From contig NZ_LSNE01000003.1 in NCBI RefSeq assembly GCF_001565895.1, forward strand, positions 64,653-128,652: DNA of 64,000 nt, written 5' to 3'. The number at the start of each line of letters is the position of its first letter. Positions within the stretch are counted from its first letter, which is position 1. A program made the translations under genes and the position numbers. Source of the DNA: Paraglaciecola hydrolytica. GTDB lineage: Bacteria; Pseudomonadota; Gammaproteobacteria; Enterobacterales; Alteromonadaceae. Below the pieces are notes generated by a model. It searched no databases and was not told where the DNA came from. It saw only the letters and a list, made by a program, of their open reading frames with translations. Positions 44,271 to 52,909 of the stretch are shown in pieces.

Positions 44271-45278
44271 ATGTTTGGTATCAATTACATCAAAGCAGAC
44301 CCATCAACCCATTTAATGCAGTTCAAAAATGGAGCTGTGGTCAAACAAGGCTTGGGCACCAGTTTCTTCTATTATGGACCCAGCTCATCATTAGTAGCTG
44401 TGCCTGTGAATAGCAAAGAATTACCTTTTGTATTTCGTATGCAAACTCAGGATTTTCAAGATATCTCCATTCAAGGGCAAGTAACTTATCGTATCGTCAA
44501 ACCCGGAGATGCCGTCAAACAACTTAATTTTACTATTGATGCCAATGGGCGTTATGTGTCAGAAGATCCCAACAAAGTAGAAGAAAGAGTACTCAGAAGT
44601 GTGCAAGTATCAGTACGTAATCAAATAGAGCGTCGCAAACTGCGCGAAGCGTTAACCTGTGCCATGACACTGACTAACGAGTTAAAGAAAGATTTGGATA
44701 ATGTAGCGGCGCTGGTTTCTTTAGGTATTGAAATTAACGATGTGGCATTAACCGCTATTGTACCTAATCCCGAAACGGGTAAAGCATTGGAGGCTGAAGT
44801 AAGAGAAAGCTTGTTGAGAGAAGCAGACAATGCAGTCTATGCTCGTCGCTTAGCGAGTATTGAACAAGAAAAAAGCGTCAAAGAGTCTGAACTTGAAACT
44901 GAAAAAGCCATTCAGAAAAAACAACAAGACCTAGAAAAAGCCACACTTGAAGCTGAGCGCGAACAAATGCAGCAGCGTTTTCAAATCAATCAAGAACGCA
45001 TTGCTGCTCAAATTGAAGATGAAGAGCAGCTTAAAGGTTTAGTTGAGCTTAATGTAGCGAACGAACGTGCCAGAGCGGACGCAGAAGCTTACAAAATCAA
45101 AGTAAAAATGGACGCCTATGCGCAAATGGATACTGAAAGACTAAAAGTCATGAGCATGAGCGGCATGGGACCTGAACAGCTGATTGCACAAGCCATTGAA
45201 AATCTCACACATGGTGATAATAAAGTCGGTAACCTAAATCTAAGTCCTGATTTGCTTCAGTCACTTCTGCGCCAATAA
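44271..45278 (+). CDS. SPFH/Band 7 domain protein
   Basis: A 335-residue protein with an SPFH domain in residues 1-175 (GLGTSFFYYGPSSSLVAVPV, TQDFQDISIQGQVTYRI, LVSLGIEINDVALTAI) and a long Glu/Lys/Gln-rich coiled coil in residues 180-290. Unlike flotillins and stomatins it has no N-terminal membrane helix. Such proteins assemble into rings or lattices. AGAAGG lies about 7 bases before the ATG. It is followed after 13 bases by the NAD-kinase-like gene and lies under the same operators. Confidence 0.82.
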   Translation: MFGINYIKADPSTHLMQFKNGAVVKQGLGTSFFYYGPSSSLVAVPVNSKELPFVFRMQTQDFQDISIQGQVTYRIVKPGDAVKQLNFTIDANGRYVSEDPNKVEERVLRSVQVSVRNQIERRKLREALTCAMTLTNELKKDLDNVAALVSLGIEINDVALTAIVPNPETGKALEAEVRESLLREADNAVYARRLASIEQEKSVKESELETEKAIQKKQQDLEKATLEAEREQMQQRFQINQERIAAQIEDEEQLKGLVELNVANERARADAEAYKIKVKMDAYAQMDTERLKVMSMSGMGPEQLIAQAIENLTHGDNKVGNLNLSPDLLQSLLRQ

Positions 45279-45291
45279 AAGGACCAACACG

Positions 45292-46212
45292 ATGTTACAA
45301 GAGCGCAAACTTATACTTGTTACACGCAAAACCCGCTTGCAGGAGCTCAAAGAAAAATACTGCACCTTAGGTCAGGCCAAGTTTTACATTGAGCACTTAG
45401 GTGAGCGTTTTGATGATTATGTGACTGAAGATACTTTATACAGTGAGGCCGTCAAAACCGTATTAGCACAGCTTAAACAAGCAGGGCGAGTGCAGCTATT
45501 AGAGCGCAGCATGTTGGCTACCTACCTATTTTCCCACGATGATGTTGTTATTGTACTTGGACAAGATGGCTTGGTAGCCAACACGCTCAAATACCTCAAA
45601 GGCCAGCCATTGATTGCAATTAACCCGATACCCGACTTGTTTGATGGCGTGCTGCTGCCGTTTTGTGTTGCTGACATTTCAGATGTTCTACGAACAGTAT
45701 TGAATAACAACATGGGGATTAAACATGTTTCCATGGCACAAGTGACCACAAACCTCGGTGATTCACTGTTAGCGGTGAATGATGTGTTTATCGGTCCAAA
45801 AAGTCACACTTCAGCACGCTATGAAATCTGCATAGGTGAGAATAAGGAGCAGCAGAGCTCAAGCGGGGTTATTGTTTCGACTGGTTTAGGCTCAACTGGC
45901 TGGTTTAAAAGTATTTTAGCTGGCGCCAGTGGTATTGCGCAGCGACCATTACATAAACAGCTTAGTAAAGGGTTGGCGTGGGATAGTTCTGACTTGTATT
46001 ACACCGTTCGAGAGCCGTTTCCTTCTGCGGTTACCCAAACTAATCTAGTATTTGGCAAAATTTCGAATCAAATGACCCTTAAACTCACGTCGAAGATGGC
46101 AGAAAACGGTGTGATATTTTCAGACGGGATGGAAAACGATCCAATTCAGTTCAACGCTGGCACTACAGCGACTATTTGCTTGTGTAAAACACAGGGAAGG
46201 TTGGTTGTTTAA
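45292..46212 (+). CDS. NAD kinase-like protein
   Basis: A 306-residue protein of the NAD kinase/diacylglycerol kinase fold. VVIVLGQDGLVANTLKYL corresponds to the GGDG motif (here GQDG), IAINPIPDLFDGVLLPF to the following turn, and VSTGLGSTGWFKSI to the glycine-rich NAD-binding motif. The first 70 residues are an extra helical part. AAAGGA precedes the ATG. With the NrtR-like regulator and SPFH protein it suggests a module for NAD(P) handling. Whether it phosphorylates NAD or another substrate cannot be told from the sequence. Confidence 0.72.
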   Translation: MLQERKLILVTRKTRLQELKEKYCTLGQAKFYIEHLGERFDDYVTEDTLYSEAVKTVLAQLKQAGRVQLLERSMLATYLFSHDDVVIVLGQDGLVANTLKYLKGQPLIAINPIPDLFDGVLLPFCVADISDVLRTVLNNNMGIKHVSMAQVTTNLGDSLLAVNDVFIGPKSHTSARYEICIGENKEQQSSSGVIVSTGLGSTGWFKSILAGASGIAQRPLHKQLSKGLAWDSSDLYYTVREPFPSAVTQTNLVFGKISNQMTLKLTSKMAENGVIFSDGMENDPIQFNAGTTATICLCKTQGRLVV

Positions 46213-46680
46213 GCCTCAAAAAACTAACGATCAACTATTTTTTAATAGCTATTTACTGAAGAAACATGGTTAAACACAATTCTTACAGTATGACATTTAA
46301 GACCGTTTTATTATAAAAAATTAATTTTAAATAACCCAAAGAAATTAAAAACCCCTCCAATCAAATATCTTTTTTTGCATACATTGTCATATTATTACAC
46401 TAGTTAAATCAATATTTTCATAGGAACCCTTGAAAACAAAAGGTTTAACCATTTTCACATTTCAAAAATTATATCTTTTTTTGTTCTTTATTATTAATAA
46501 ACAGTAACTTACAAAATAACTAAAGACTCATGATCACTTCAAAAAAATACTTTCCTAAAAACTTTACAAACATTTTTTAGCCGTTATTACTATAAAAGAG
46601 CGTAAGTTTTAAAGCTCATTCAAAAATAATAACGAATGGAGTCAAAAAATATGAAAACGTAATTTAAAGAGAGATTTAAA
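46213..46680. other. AT-rich intergenic region upstream of tnsA
   Basis: No gene is seen in 468 bases. The stretch is very AT-rich. AGAGAGA at about 46,669-46,675 is the likely tnsA ribosome site. A TGATCA occurs near 46,531, but no TTTGGGAATT motif follows, so I do not read it as a transposon end. Confidence 0.5.
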
Positions 46681-47298
46681 ATGACTAGAAAATTAAACAT
46701 TACACAAAAAAACAAAGTCCAATTGCACTTTTACAGCTATAAAAATCATGCACTTATGTATGTCGATAGTAATCTAGAGCAAGACTTAGCAAGAGTATTT
46801 GAATTTGATGACAACATTAAACGTTATCGAACGCAGCCATTCAGCACATATTATAGAAATGAACTCGGTGATTTATGTCGATACACTGAGGATGTATTAA
46901 TTGAATATGTTGATACATCGCTTAATCACCTTGAAATAAAGCCTGAAAAACATGCCAAAACAGTGGTATTTAAACATAAGTTAGACATCCTGAAACGCCA
47001 TTATAAAAGTAAATTTAACGCTCAATTGAATGTTTTTACTGATAAGACATTTACTAAAGAGCACATTCAAAACTGTAAACTTTTATATCGTTTTAAAGTA
47101 AAACCACTCTCACTTTTAGAACGAGGGTTTGTTCAAACAATCGATATACCCTCTTTAACATTTGGTCAACTCAAAGAGCGTGTATTAGCAGCTAATCAAC
47201 ATCTATCTTTGGCATTCAAAATTGCTGCCCATCAAGCCCTAAAGTGGAATATCAAAGCCGCATTAAATGACGAAACTACAATGGAGGTGTGCGCATGA
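46681..47298 (+). CDS. tnsA: TnsA-like transposon endonuclease
   Basis: A 205-residue protein matching TnsA: an N-terminal VFEFDDNIKRYRTQPF followed by CRYTEDVLIEY and HLEIKPEKHAK, which supply the Asp and the ExK of a PD-(D/E)xK nuclease. In Tn7 TnsA cuts the 5' ends of the element so that it moves by cut-and-paste. It is shorter than Tn7 TnsA (273). Its stop overlaps the tnsB start as ATGA. Confidence 0.82.
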   Translation: MTRKLNITQKNKVQLHFYSYKNHALMYVDSNLEQDLARVFEFDDNIKRYRTQPFSTYYRNELGDLCRYTEDVLIEYVDTSLNHLEIKPEKHAKTVVFKHKLDILKRHYKSKFNAQLNVFTDKTFTKEHIQNCKLLYRFKVKPLSLLERGFVQTIDIPSLTFGQLKERVLAANQHLSLAFKIAAHQALKWNIKAALNDETTMEVCA

Positions 47299-49211
47299 AT
47301 TTCGCCGAACAATTAGTACCGAAAGCGACATTACTATGGGGCGCAACTCGCTGGACAGTAGAGTCCATTGATGACGATGCTGTAATAATGACAAATGCGT
47401 CAAATAAACAATTACGCAGCTTCCCACGTCCTTTTATTGATTCAACTGCAATTAAAGGAAACATTAAAATTGTAATGCGTGACGGCGATTTACAAACTGT
47501 CATTCTAACGAAATCAGAACAAGATTTAGCCGACGCATACACTAAAGTTGGCGAAGCTTTAAACGAAATGAAAGCCCCTTTAGGGTTGACGGGAGATTTA
47601 GACAAAAATCGAAAGTACAATGGACAACTCAAAGCCCGAGAAATTTTTGATGAACTTGGGTTAAATCACTTAAAAACACCATCAAAAAGTGAGCTTTCTA
47701 GAATAGCTACGCACTATAGAAAAACCGGCGGTGATTTTTCCAGTTGCGTGATTAAAACACGCAAGAAGCAAGGAAAACCGCTTCCATTTGAAATTGAACT
47801 CTTGTGTGGTAAGGCAATAAAAGGTTTTTTCTTGACTAGAAACAAACCAACTGATACCGCTACATTTCGTTATCTTGAAAGTATTACTCCGGACAATCTA
47901 AAAGCATTATTACCTAGTGCCAGTTGTTTTAGACGAAAATTAAAGGCACTTAATAAAGAACTTTGCATCTTAAAACGCGACGGTGAAGCTGCCCTTCGGG
48001 CTTACAATAGAGGCATTGGAGCCAAAATAATAGCGGATATGCTTTTAGAGCGTGTCGAGATGGATGCTATGCATGTCTGCCTCGGCGTAATGGATGATGA
48101 TAAACATTTTTTAGGCTACTTCACTGTTTACTTTGCAGTGGATGCGGCCTCAAGAGCAGTAGTTGGCTATCACATAGAAGTTAAGAAAAAACTGCGAGGC
48201 GAAACAGCTGCTGGCGTCATGGCGTGTATTCGAAATATATTAAGTACTCAAATGCCTCACGGGGTGAACACGCTTTTCCCTATTGGTGGAATTCCCGATG
48301 TTATTGTAATGGATCACGGAACTGCGTTTGCAAACGCTCGGATCAGAAAGTTATGTAAGACATTGTCTATATCCCTCCAGTACACTGGTACAAAGCGGGG
48401 CTGGGGTAAACCGATTGCAGAATCCTTTGTTAAAACACTTCGTCAACGTTTTTTAAGAAATATCAAAGGTTATCGTAACGCTGATAACTTTAAAAATCGA
48501 GATAGCCAAAAGCCTGAGCACGAAAACTGTGTAAAGCTTAGCGAGCTTAAACGAGCAGCGGAATACTTCATTCACTACGATTACCATAAAAGTAAACACA
48601 GTGGTTTAAAACTATCCACTCCCGAAAAAGAATGGAAACGGCTATACAGAAATCCACCGCCCCGTAAAGCTGATGAACAAGACCGTAGTGTATTCAAAAC
48701 CGAAACGAAAAAACGTGCTATGCATTTAGTTCGGGGCATTTTTCTTCAGTATCAATACTTTCAATCTCCTGAAGCTAAAGACCTATACAAAGAATTAGAT
48801 GTCTTTGGTAATAAAAAGGAAAGTATTGATGTACATATACTATTTGACCCCGAAGATGCTTCTGAAATCGCTATTATACACCCACTCACTGGGGAGTTAA
48901 TTACAGTTAGCAATACAGACAATTCCGTCCACCAAGGAATGTCATTCATTGAAGCGAGAGCAGTAATAGACACAAACGCAAGTCTCGACGATGAGAATGA
49001 TGAATTTGGAGCTCTGAATATGCTCAGTCAGAATCCAAAACAAATAAATACTCATGTTAGACCGCACGAAAAAACAGCGGTCATAAATGACTATGATGGT
49101 GACTTCAGGGATCTTTTAGATACTGAAGTACCGGATCGTGGTCCCACAACCGATGACATTGACTTCGAAGAATTGAATGACGGCTCAACAGGCTTTGGGT
49201 GTGAAGAATGA
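47295..49211 (+). CDS. tnsB: TnsB-like DDE transposase
   Basis: A transposase of about 638 residues. I start it at ATG 47,295, after GGAGG and overlapping tnsA. The rve/DDE catalytic core is visible: YFAVDAASRAVVGYH (first Asp), PDVIVMDHGTAFAN (second Asp) and WGKPIAESFVKTL (Glu). Helical DNA-binding domains precede it; the acidic C-terminal tail (residues about 560-638) would contact TnsC in Tn7. It is expected to bind the TTTGGGAATT repeats at both ends of the element and to join 3' ends to target DNA. Confidence 0.9.
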   Translation: MNFAEQLVPKATLLWGATRWTVESIDDDAVIMTNASNKQLRSFPRPFIDSTAIKGNIKIVMRDGDLQTVILTKSEQDLADAYTKVGEALNEMKAPLGLTGDLDKNRKYNGQLKAREIFDELGLNHLKTPSKSELSRIATHYRKTGGDFSSCVIKTRKKQGKPLPFEIELLCGKAIKGFFLTRNKPTDTATFRYLESITPDNLKALLPSASCFRRKLKALNKELCILKRDGEAALRAYNRGIGAKIIADMLLERVEMDAMHVCLGVMDDDKHFLGYFTVYFAVDAASRAVVGYHIEVKKKLRGETAAGVMACIRNILSTQMPHGVNTLFPIGGIPDVIVMDHGTAFANARIRKLCKTLSISLQYTGTKRGWGKPIAESFVKTLRQRFLRNIKGYRNADNFKNRDSQKPEHENCVKLSELKRAAEYFIHYDYHKSKHSGLKLSTPEKEWKRLYRNPPPRKADEQDRSVFKTETKKRAMHLVRGIFLQYQYFQSPEAKDLYKELDVFGNKKESIDVHILFDPEDASEIAIIHPLTGELITVSNTDNSVHQGMSFIEARAVIDTNASLDDENDEFGALNMLSQNPKQINTHVRPHEKTAVINDYDGDFRDLLDTEVPDRGPTTDDIDFEELNDGSTGFGCEE

Positions 49212-50140
49212 TGACAAATTTAACGTTATTAAAGCAAACGAAATCAATAATACACGACTTGAAAATTATCACCCCGGTTTATAGTGATGCTATGAATTAT
49301 ATTCAGCAACTGACTGACACAGGTCAATTTTCCAACCCTAAAATTGGCTATCTAATCGGTGAGAGTGGCAAAGGTAAAACTAAAATTTGCAAAGCCTTCA
49401 AAGATAAATATCCGGATGAGACTAACGAGGAATCTGATATACGACGGATAATTTATATCAAGCTGACTGGCGATGCGTCAAAAGGTGAAATTTTGAAAGA
49501 ATTATATCTAGAACTCATGGGGAAAACGCAGCCACAAAAAGGCAATAACGCAGAAAAAGAAAAGACAATTATAGGCTTACTTGAGGATCTAAAAACTGAA
49601 CTTGTGATCATAGATGAAGCACAACATGCAATGTCTGCACAATTTAATGAACACGGTAAAACGGGAACTTTTATAAATATGCTTAAAACTATTTCTGATG
49701 ATTCTAAAGTGCCAATTCTTGTCTCAGGCATTCCCGGGCTAGAATCCTTGCGTGTAATGGAGGGGAAAAATGCAGGGTTTAGTCGGCAGTTGAAACGTCG
49801 TAGTTTTTTGCCCCATTTCATTCGTATGCTAACGTTGAAGGAAACACAAAAAATCTTAGTTAGTTTTGCAGATAAACTTGAAGCACTCAATATAACAGCC
49901 GACGCTCTTAAAGAACCCTCAATAGTTTGTAAATTCTATTTAGCATCTAGTGGTGCCATTGGCATTATATCTGACTTAATTCAAGCAGCATTAATTGAAG
50001 AAAAAGGTCGAATCTCAATTAATGCCAAATCTATTTACAATGCTTCAAAGTTAAGCTTCGAAGAATTTGAAAACCCTTTTACTTACAACGACCGTGTTTT
50101 AAAAATTAAGCTCGATGGGCTGAAAAAGGAGGCTGCGTGA
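49208..50140 (+). CDS. tnsC: TnsC-like AAA+ transposition regulator
   Basis: A 310-residue AAA+ ATPase: Walker A IGESGKGKTKI near residue 50, Walker B ELVIIDEAQHAM near residue 137, and the sensor segment KVPILVSGIPGL. TnsC links the target-site protein (TniQ/TnsD) to the TnsAB transposase and mediates target immunity. It overlaps the tnsB stop (ATGATGA) and its stop overlaps the tniQ start region. Confidence 0.88.
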   Translation: MMTNLTLLKQTKSIIHDLKIITPVYSDAMNYIQQLTDTGQFSNPKIGYLIGESGKGKTKICKAFKDKYPDETNEESDIRRIIYIKLTGDASKGEILKELYLELMGKTQPQKGNNAEKEKTIIGLLEDLKTELVIIDEAQHAMSAQFNEHGKTGTFINMLKTISDDSKVPILVSGIPGLESLRVMEGKNAGFSRQLKRRSFLPHFIRMLTLKETQKILVSFADKLEALNITADALKEPSIVCKFYLASSGAIGIISDLIQAALIEEKGRISINAKSIYNASKLSFEEFENPFTYNDRVLKIKLDGLKKEAA

Positions 50141-51552
50141 TGAATTTACTTCCTCAACGTCCTTTTATCAAAAATGGCGAAAACGTTCTGGGTTACTTGC
50201 TTCGACTGGCTAAAAAAAATCGATTTAATAGTCTAAGTGAACTCATAAAATCCTACTCTACAAAAAAGGTTCCAACGACTTACAGAAAAAATTCCGTTGA
50301 TGGTGTTGTTGAATTAGCAAGCAAGTTAGTAGGTAGAAGTATTAACTTAGAAAAAAATTATCTATTAGGTGAATATGAAGAAGATCCAAGCGTATCGGCG
50401 GGAAAACGATTTTCCCTTTCACGTAAACCTTGTATTTGCACAGAGTGTGTAAAGGAAGATGGTGTTATTTATGCTAATTGGCAATATACGCCAAATTCTT
50501 ATTGCACTAAGCACAAAATGGCCCATATCAACGTTTGTCAGACTTGCAGTCGAGAATTGCAGTGGAACACTGATTTACTAGATTTAGTATGTCAGCATTG
50601 TGGCTCTAAACTTTGTGGGAAAACAATAGATACTGAGCCTCACCACATTCGTAAACTTCGGACACTTCAGGGGCAGAAAAAATGGGTATACACATCAAAA
50701 TTATTTGACTATGCCGTGGCACTAATACGTCCGTTTGATCTAATCGATAAACGGGTGACTGAAAGCCCGATAATGCTTCGTAATTGGAACGAATTATACT
50801 CAATGGCGAGTCAAATGATCGAATTGGGTGAAAATGTGCCATCAGCATATAGCCTTTTTAACCAGCTTTTCTATGAATATCCGTTCGATGATTTTGCTCA
50901 ATCACCTCTGGCTGCTGGAATGAAACAAGTACTAAAAAGACACCCTACAAATGATGAATGTAGACTATTTGTTGATGCCGCTGCTTTAAAAAAGTGGCTT
51001 GGCTTGAGCGAATTCCAAGTGCAATCTTGTATCGAACTAAAATTTACTAAAGTGACTTTTAAAAAACCTTATTGCGGTACATTTATTTATGATTTTTCTG
51101 ATTGGCAAAGGCTACTTCAAAGGGTTAGGACGTTGGACGAAGTTGGAACTCCCATCCAACAAGTGGCAGAAGAAGCCCCTATTTTCTGGAATTATCCGGA
51201 AGAAATTGTGATCGGAGTTTTACGTAGCAGAATTCCTGTACGTTTCAAAAATCCTAATATGCCCAATTTTTCTGAAGCTTTTGTAGATCGAAAGACTGCT
51301 CACTACTACTTGAGAAAGCAACGAGGAATGAAATTTGATCAGGTTTTATCACAATATAACGCATCCAAATTACTAGGTGTTGGTCCTCAAATTATTCGAA
51401 AATTTATTAAAGATGGAAAACTCAGTGTAATGGTGCCAAATAATAAAGTGCCAATGATTTGTATTGATTCACTAAACAAACTTATTGATAACGAAAGTTT
51501 CCCTACCCGAGATAAGGTTTTAAATGCATATCCGAGTTTTATATCGAACTAA
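50140..51552 (+). CDS. tniQ: TniQ/TnsD-like target-site protein
   Basis: A protein of about 470 residues started at ATG 50,140 (AAGGAGG, 7 bases before). The TniQ domain has the usual zinc-binding pattern: CICTECVKEDG, then YCTKHKMAHINVCQTC, then CQHCGSKLC. The C-terminal region continues for about 270 residues, with HTH-like parts (ASKLLGVGPQIIRKFIKDGKL), as in TnsD-type proteins that bind a chromosomal attachment site. No Cas genes are nearby, so targeting is probably by direct DNA binding. It is the last gene before the right end of the element. Confidence 0.87.
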   Translation: MNLLPQRPFIKNGENVLGYLLRLAKKNRFNSLSELIKSYSTKKVPTTYRKNSVDGVVELASKLVGRSINLEKNYLLGEYEEDPSVSAGKRFSLSRKPCICTECVKEDGVIYANWQYTPNSYCTKHKMAHINVCQTCSRELQWNTDLLDLVCQHCGSKLCGKTIDTEPHHIRKLRTLQGQKKWVYTSKLFDYAVALIRPFDLIDKRVTESPIMLRNWNELYSMASQMIELGENVPSAYSLFNQLFYEYPFDDFAQSPLAAGMKQVLKRHPTNDECRLFVDAAALKKWLGLSEFQVQSCIELKFTKVTFKKPYCGTFIYDFSDWQRLLQRVRTLDEVGTPIQQVAEEAPIFWNYPEEIVIGVLRSRIPVRFKNPNMPNFSEAFVDRKTAHYYLRKQRGMKFDQVLSQYNASKLLGVGPQIIRKFIKDGKLSVMVPNNKVPMICIDSLNKLIDNESFPTRDKVLNAYPSFISN

Positions 51553-51580
51553 TAATTAGTCTTTTAAAATTCTATTTCTC

Positions 51581-51625
51581 TGAATAAAAAAAGAGTACTA
51601 TTTAATAGTACTCTTTTTTTATTCA
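51581..51625. terminator. Strong terminator after tniQ
   Basis: A perfect 20-bp inverted repeat with a 5-base loop includes GAGTACTA / TAGTACTC flanked by A7 and T7. It can end transcription in both directions, stopping tniQ transcription about 30 bases after its stop codon. Confidence 0.88.
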
Positions 51626-51663
51626 TCGATTTTAAAAATCCCACGTTATCTGAAATACTGCAA

Positions 51664-51787
51664 AAATTCCCAAATTAAATGACACGAGGTTTTATCAATC
51701 CTAGATTTTTAACCAGCTTTCCTTCTAAAAAGCCGGTTATTTACTAAAAAGTAGTTGAACCGAATTCCCAAACGCTAAAATTGATCA
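51664..51787 (-). repeat. Transposon right end with TnsB-type repeats
   Basis: Read inward on the minus strand: TGATCA (51,787-51,782), 9 bp, TTTGGGAATTC (51,772-51,762), then ATTTAATTTGGGAATTT (the motif at 51,674-51,664). A weaker GTGGGATTT lies at about 51,637-51,645. This is the inverse of the left end at 13,551. Confidence 0.7.
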
Positions 51788-52336
51788 AATGTGATCATTA
51801 CCATTTAATTTGGGAATTCCGCCAACTTTTGGAATTCTTTTAAAATCATTAACTTAAATAAATTTAGTTTGATACCAAAAAGTTTTTTTTCAAACACTTG
51901 GGAATTTAAGCCGTTTTCATTCATTCAAAATATAACTATGTCTTTTTTAATCTTAAAAATGATGGGCTTAAACACTTAGTTGATTACTAATTGAGAGCTA
52001 ATTGCCATCAGTTTATACAATGTCTAATAATCTACCTAGCGCGTCGCTTGTCTCTAACCCACATATGAGAGCTATTGGATATTTTCATTTCAAACAAATC
52101 GATTGAAGCAAATAAATTGCTGAGTTTTTTAAAGCCATAGTTTCGTTGATCGAATGAAGCATGATTTGAAATATGTGTACCAATTGCGCCCAACTTTGCC
52201 CAACCAACAGCGTCTTCTACCGCTTCAACCGCCTGACGCAATAAATTCATCAACGAGTATCGTTTTTGATATTCTTCGGTGCTGGCTCCGGTTTGTTAAC
52301 TCGAACGGATTTGTCATCAAAAAACAAAAACCTCGA
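51788..52336. repeat. Direct repeat, right copy: left end of a second, related element
   Basis: About 96% identical to 13,547-14,096 in the same orientation, beginning AATGTGATCA directly at the right end of the main transposon. It holds the same TTTGGGAATTC site (51,809-51,819) and 3' NYN gene. It breaks off exactly one base before the stop codon of the AbiEii-like gene. Confidence 0.93.
52032..52336 (-). pseudogene. NYN/OST-HTH gene remnant (C-terminal part)
   Basis: The OST-HTH domain (LLRQAVEAVEDAVGWAKLGAIG, SFDQRNYGFKKLSNLF) is kept as in the intact gene at 13,791-14,498, but a one-base deletion near 52,254 (CATCAACG instead of CATCAAACG) shifts the frame, and everything upstream of 52,336 is missing. 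About 134 N-terminal residues, including the NYN nuclease domain, are lost. Confidence 0.9.
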
Positions 52337-52897
52337 CTAACCCATATCAAATGGATTTTTTGGAGTTCCGTCATTCAGTAACTCAGACACGATGGCATTT
52401 ACCTCAGCCTGGACATACGCCCAATACTCAGGATTATCGAGGGTTCTCTCTTTAATTTGCTTGGGGATAAAGCGGCTCATTTCCATATTGAAGTCGTCAC
52501 GTACTTCATCTTCCGACATTAACTTGGCTAACTGAATAGACAGTGTCTGCCGAAAGTCTTCTGTTTGCTTTTGTCTGGCGGTGAGTTTCTTTTCAACCAA
52601 TGTCTTGGATAAATCAATACCGCGTTGCTTGATCCAAACAATATCCCAGATATCGCGCGGCTTAATACGCCTTGCCCGATACGCTAATGCGATCAGCTTA
52701 TCGGCCAGTGTTTCTTGTAACGATTGTACCGGGACTAAGATCCCTTCAGTCGGTACAACAATATCGTAATGATTAACTAGCGGGCGCTTTTCGATATCGA
52801 ATGAGGGAATTGCACAGACGTCAATATGCATTTTCTGCCTTGGCAAATCAGGACGATTTGGCGAATTTGTTGTTTTAGCATACTTTATTTCCCACAC
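52337..52897 (-). pseudogene. AbiEii-like toxin, N-terminally truncated
   Basis: 186 residues match the middle and C-terminal part of AbiEii/AbiGii nucleotidyltransferase toxins: HIDVCAIPSFD, VPVQSLQETLADKLIALAYRARRIKPRDIWDIVWI. Full-length AbiEii is about 300 residues and starts with a GG(T/S)AL...R.S.DLDF-type catalytic region, which is absent; AbiEi ends only 12 bases upstream, so about 300 bp have been deleted. The fragment is in frame with the AbiEi stop and would need a GTG start. It is probably inactive as a toxin. Its 3' end appears intact and abuts the decayed transposon copy. Confidence 0.75.
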
Positions 52898-52909
52898 TCT
52901 TCCCCATAC

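Larger units (their letters stand above)
13551..51787. mobile_element. Tn7-like transposon, 38.2 kb, carrying defence cargo
   Basis: The left end starts TGATCA, then 10 bp, then TTTGGGAATTC; the right end read inward starts TGATCA, then 9 bp, then TTTGGGAATTC. The left end has two further copies of the motif (13,585 and 13,656), the right end one more (51,664-51,674 on the other strand). Such repeated, inverted motifs are what TnsB binds at Tn7-type ends. AATG flanks both ends (13,547-13,550 and 51,788-51,791) as a possible short target duplication; Tn7 makes 5 bp. TnsA, TnsB, TnsC and TniQ genes lie next to the right end. Unlike Tn7, they point outward. Exact termini are inferred by eye. Confidence 0.72.

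Noticed and set aside
46525-46560. A TGATCA upstream of tnsA as a possible transposon end
   Set aside because: No TTTGGGAATT motif lies within 30 bases on either side, and no direct flank repeat is seen. The palindromic hexamer can occur by chance in AT-rich DNA.
46681-51552. CRISPR-associated (CAST) transposon
   Set aside because: No cas genes, repeats or guide-like sequences occur in the element; TniQ is long and TnsD-like.
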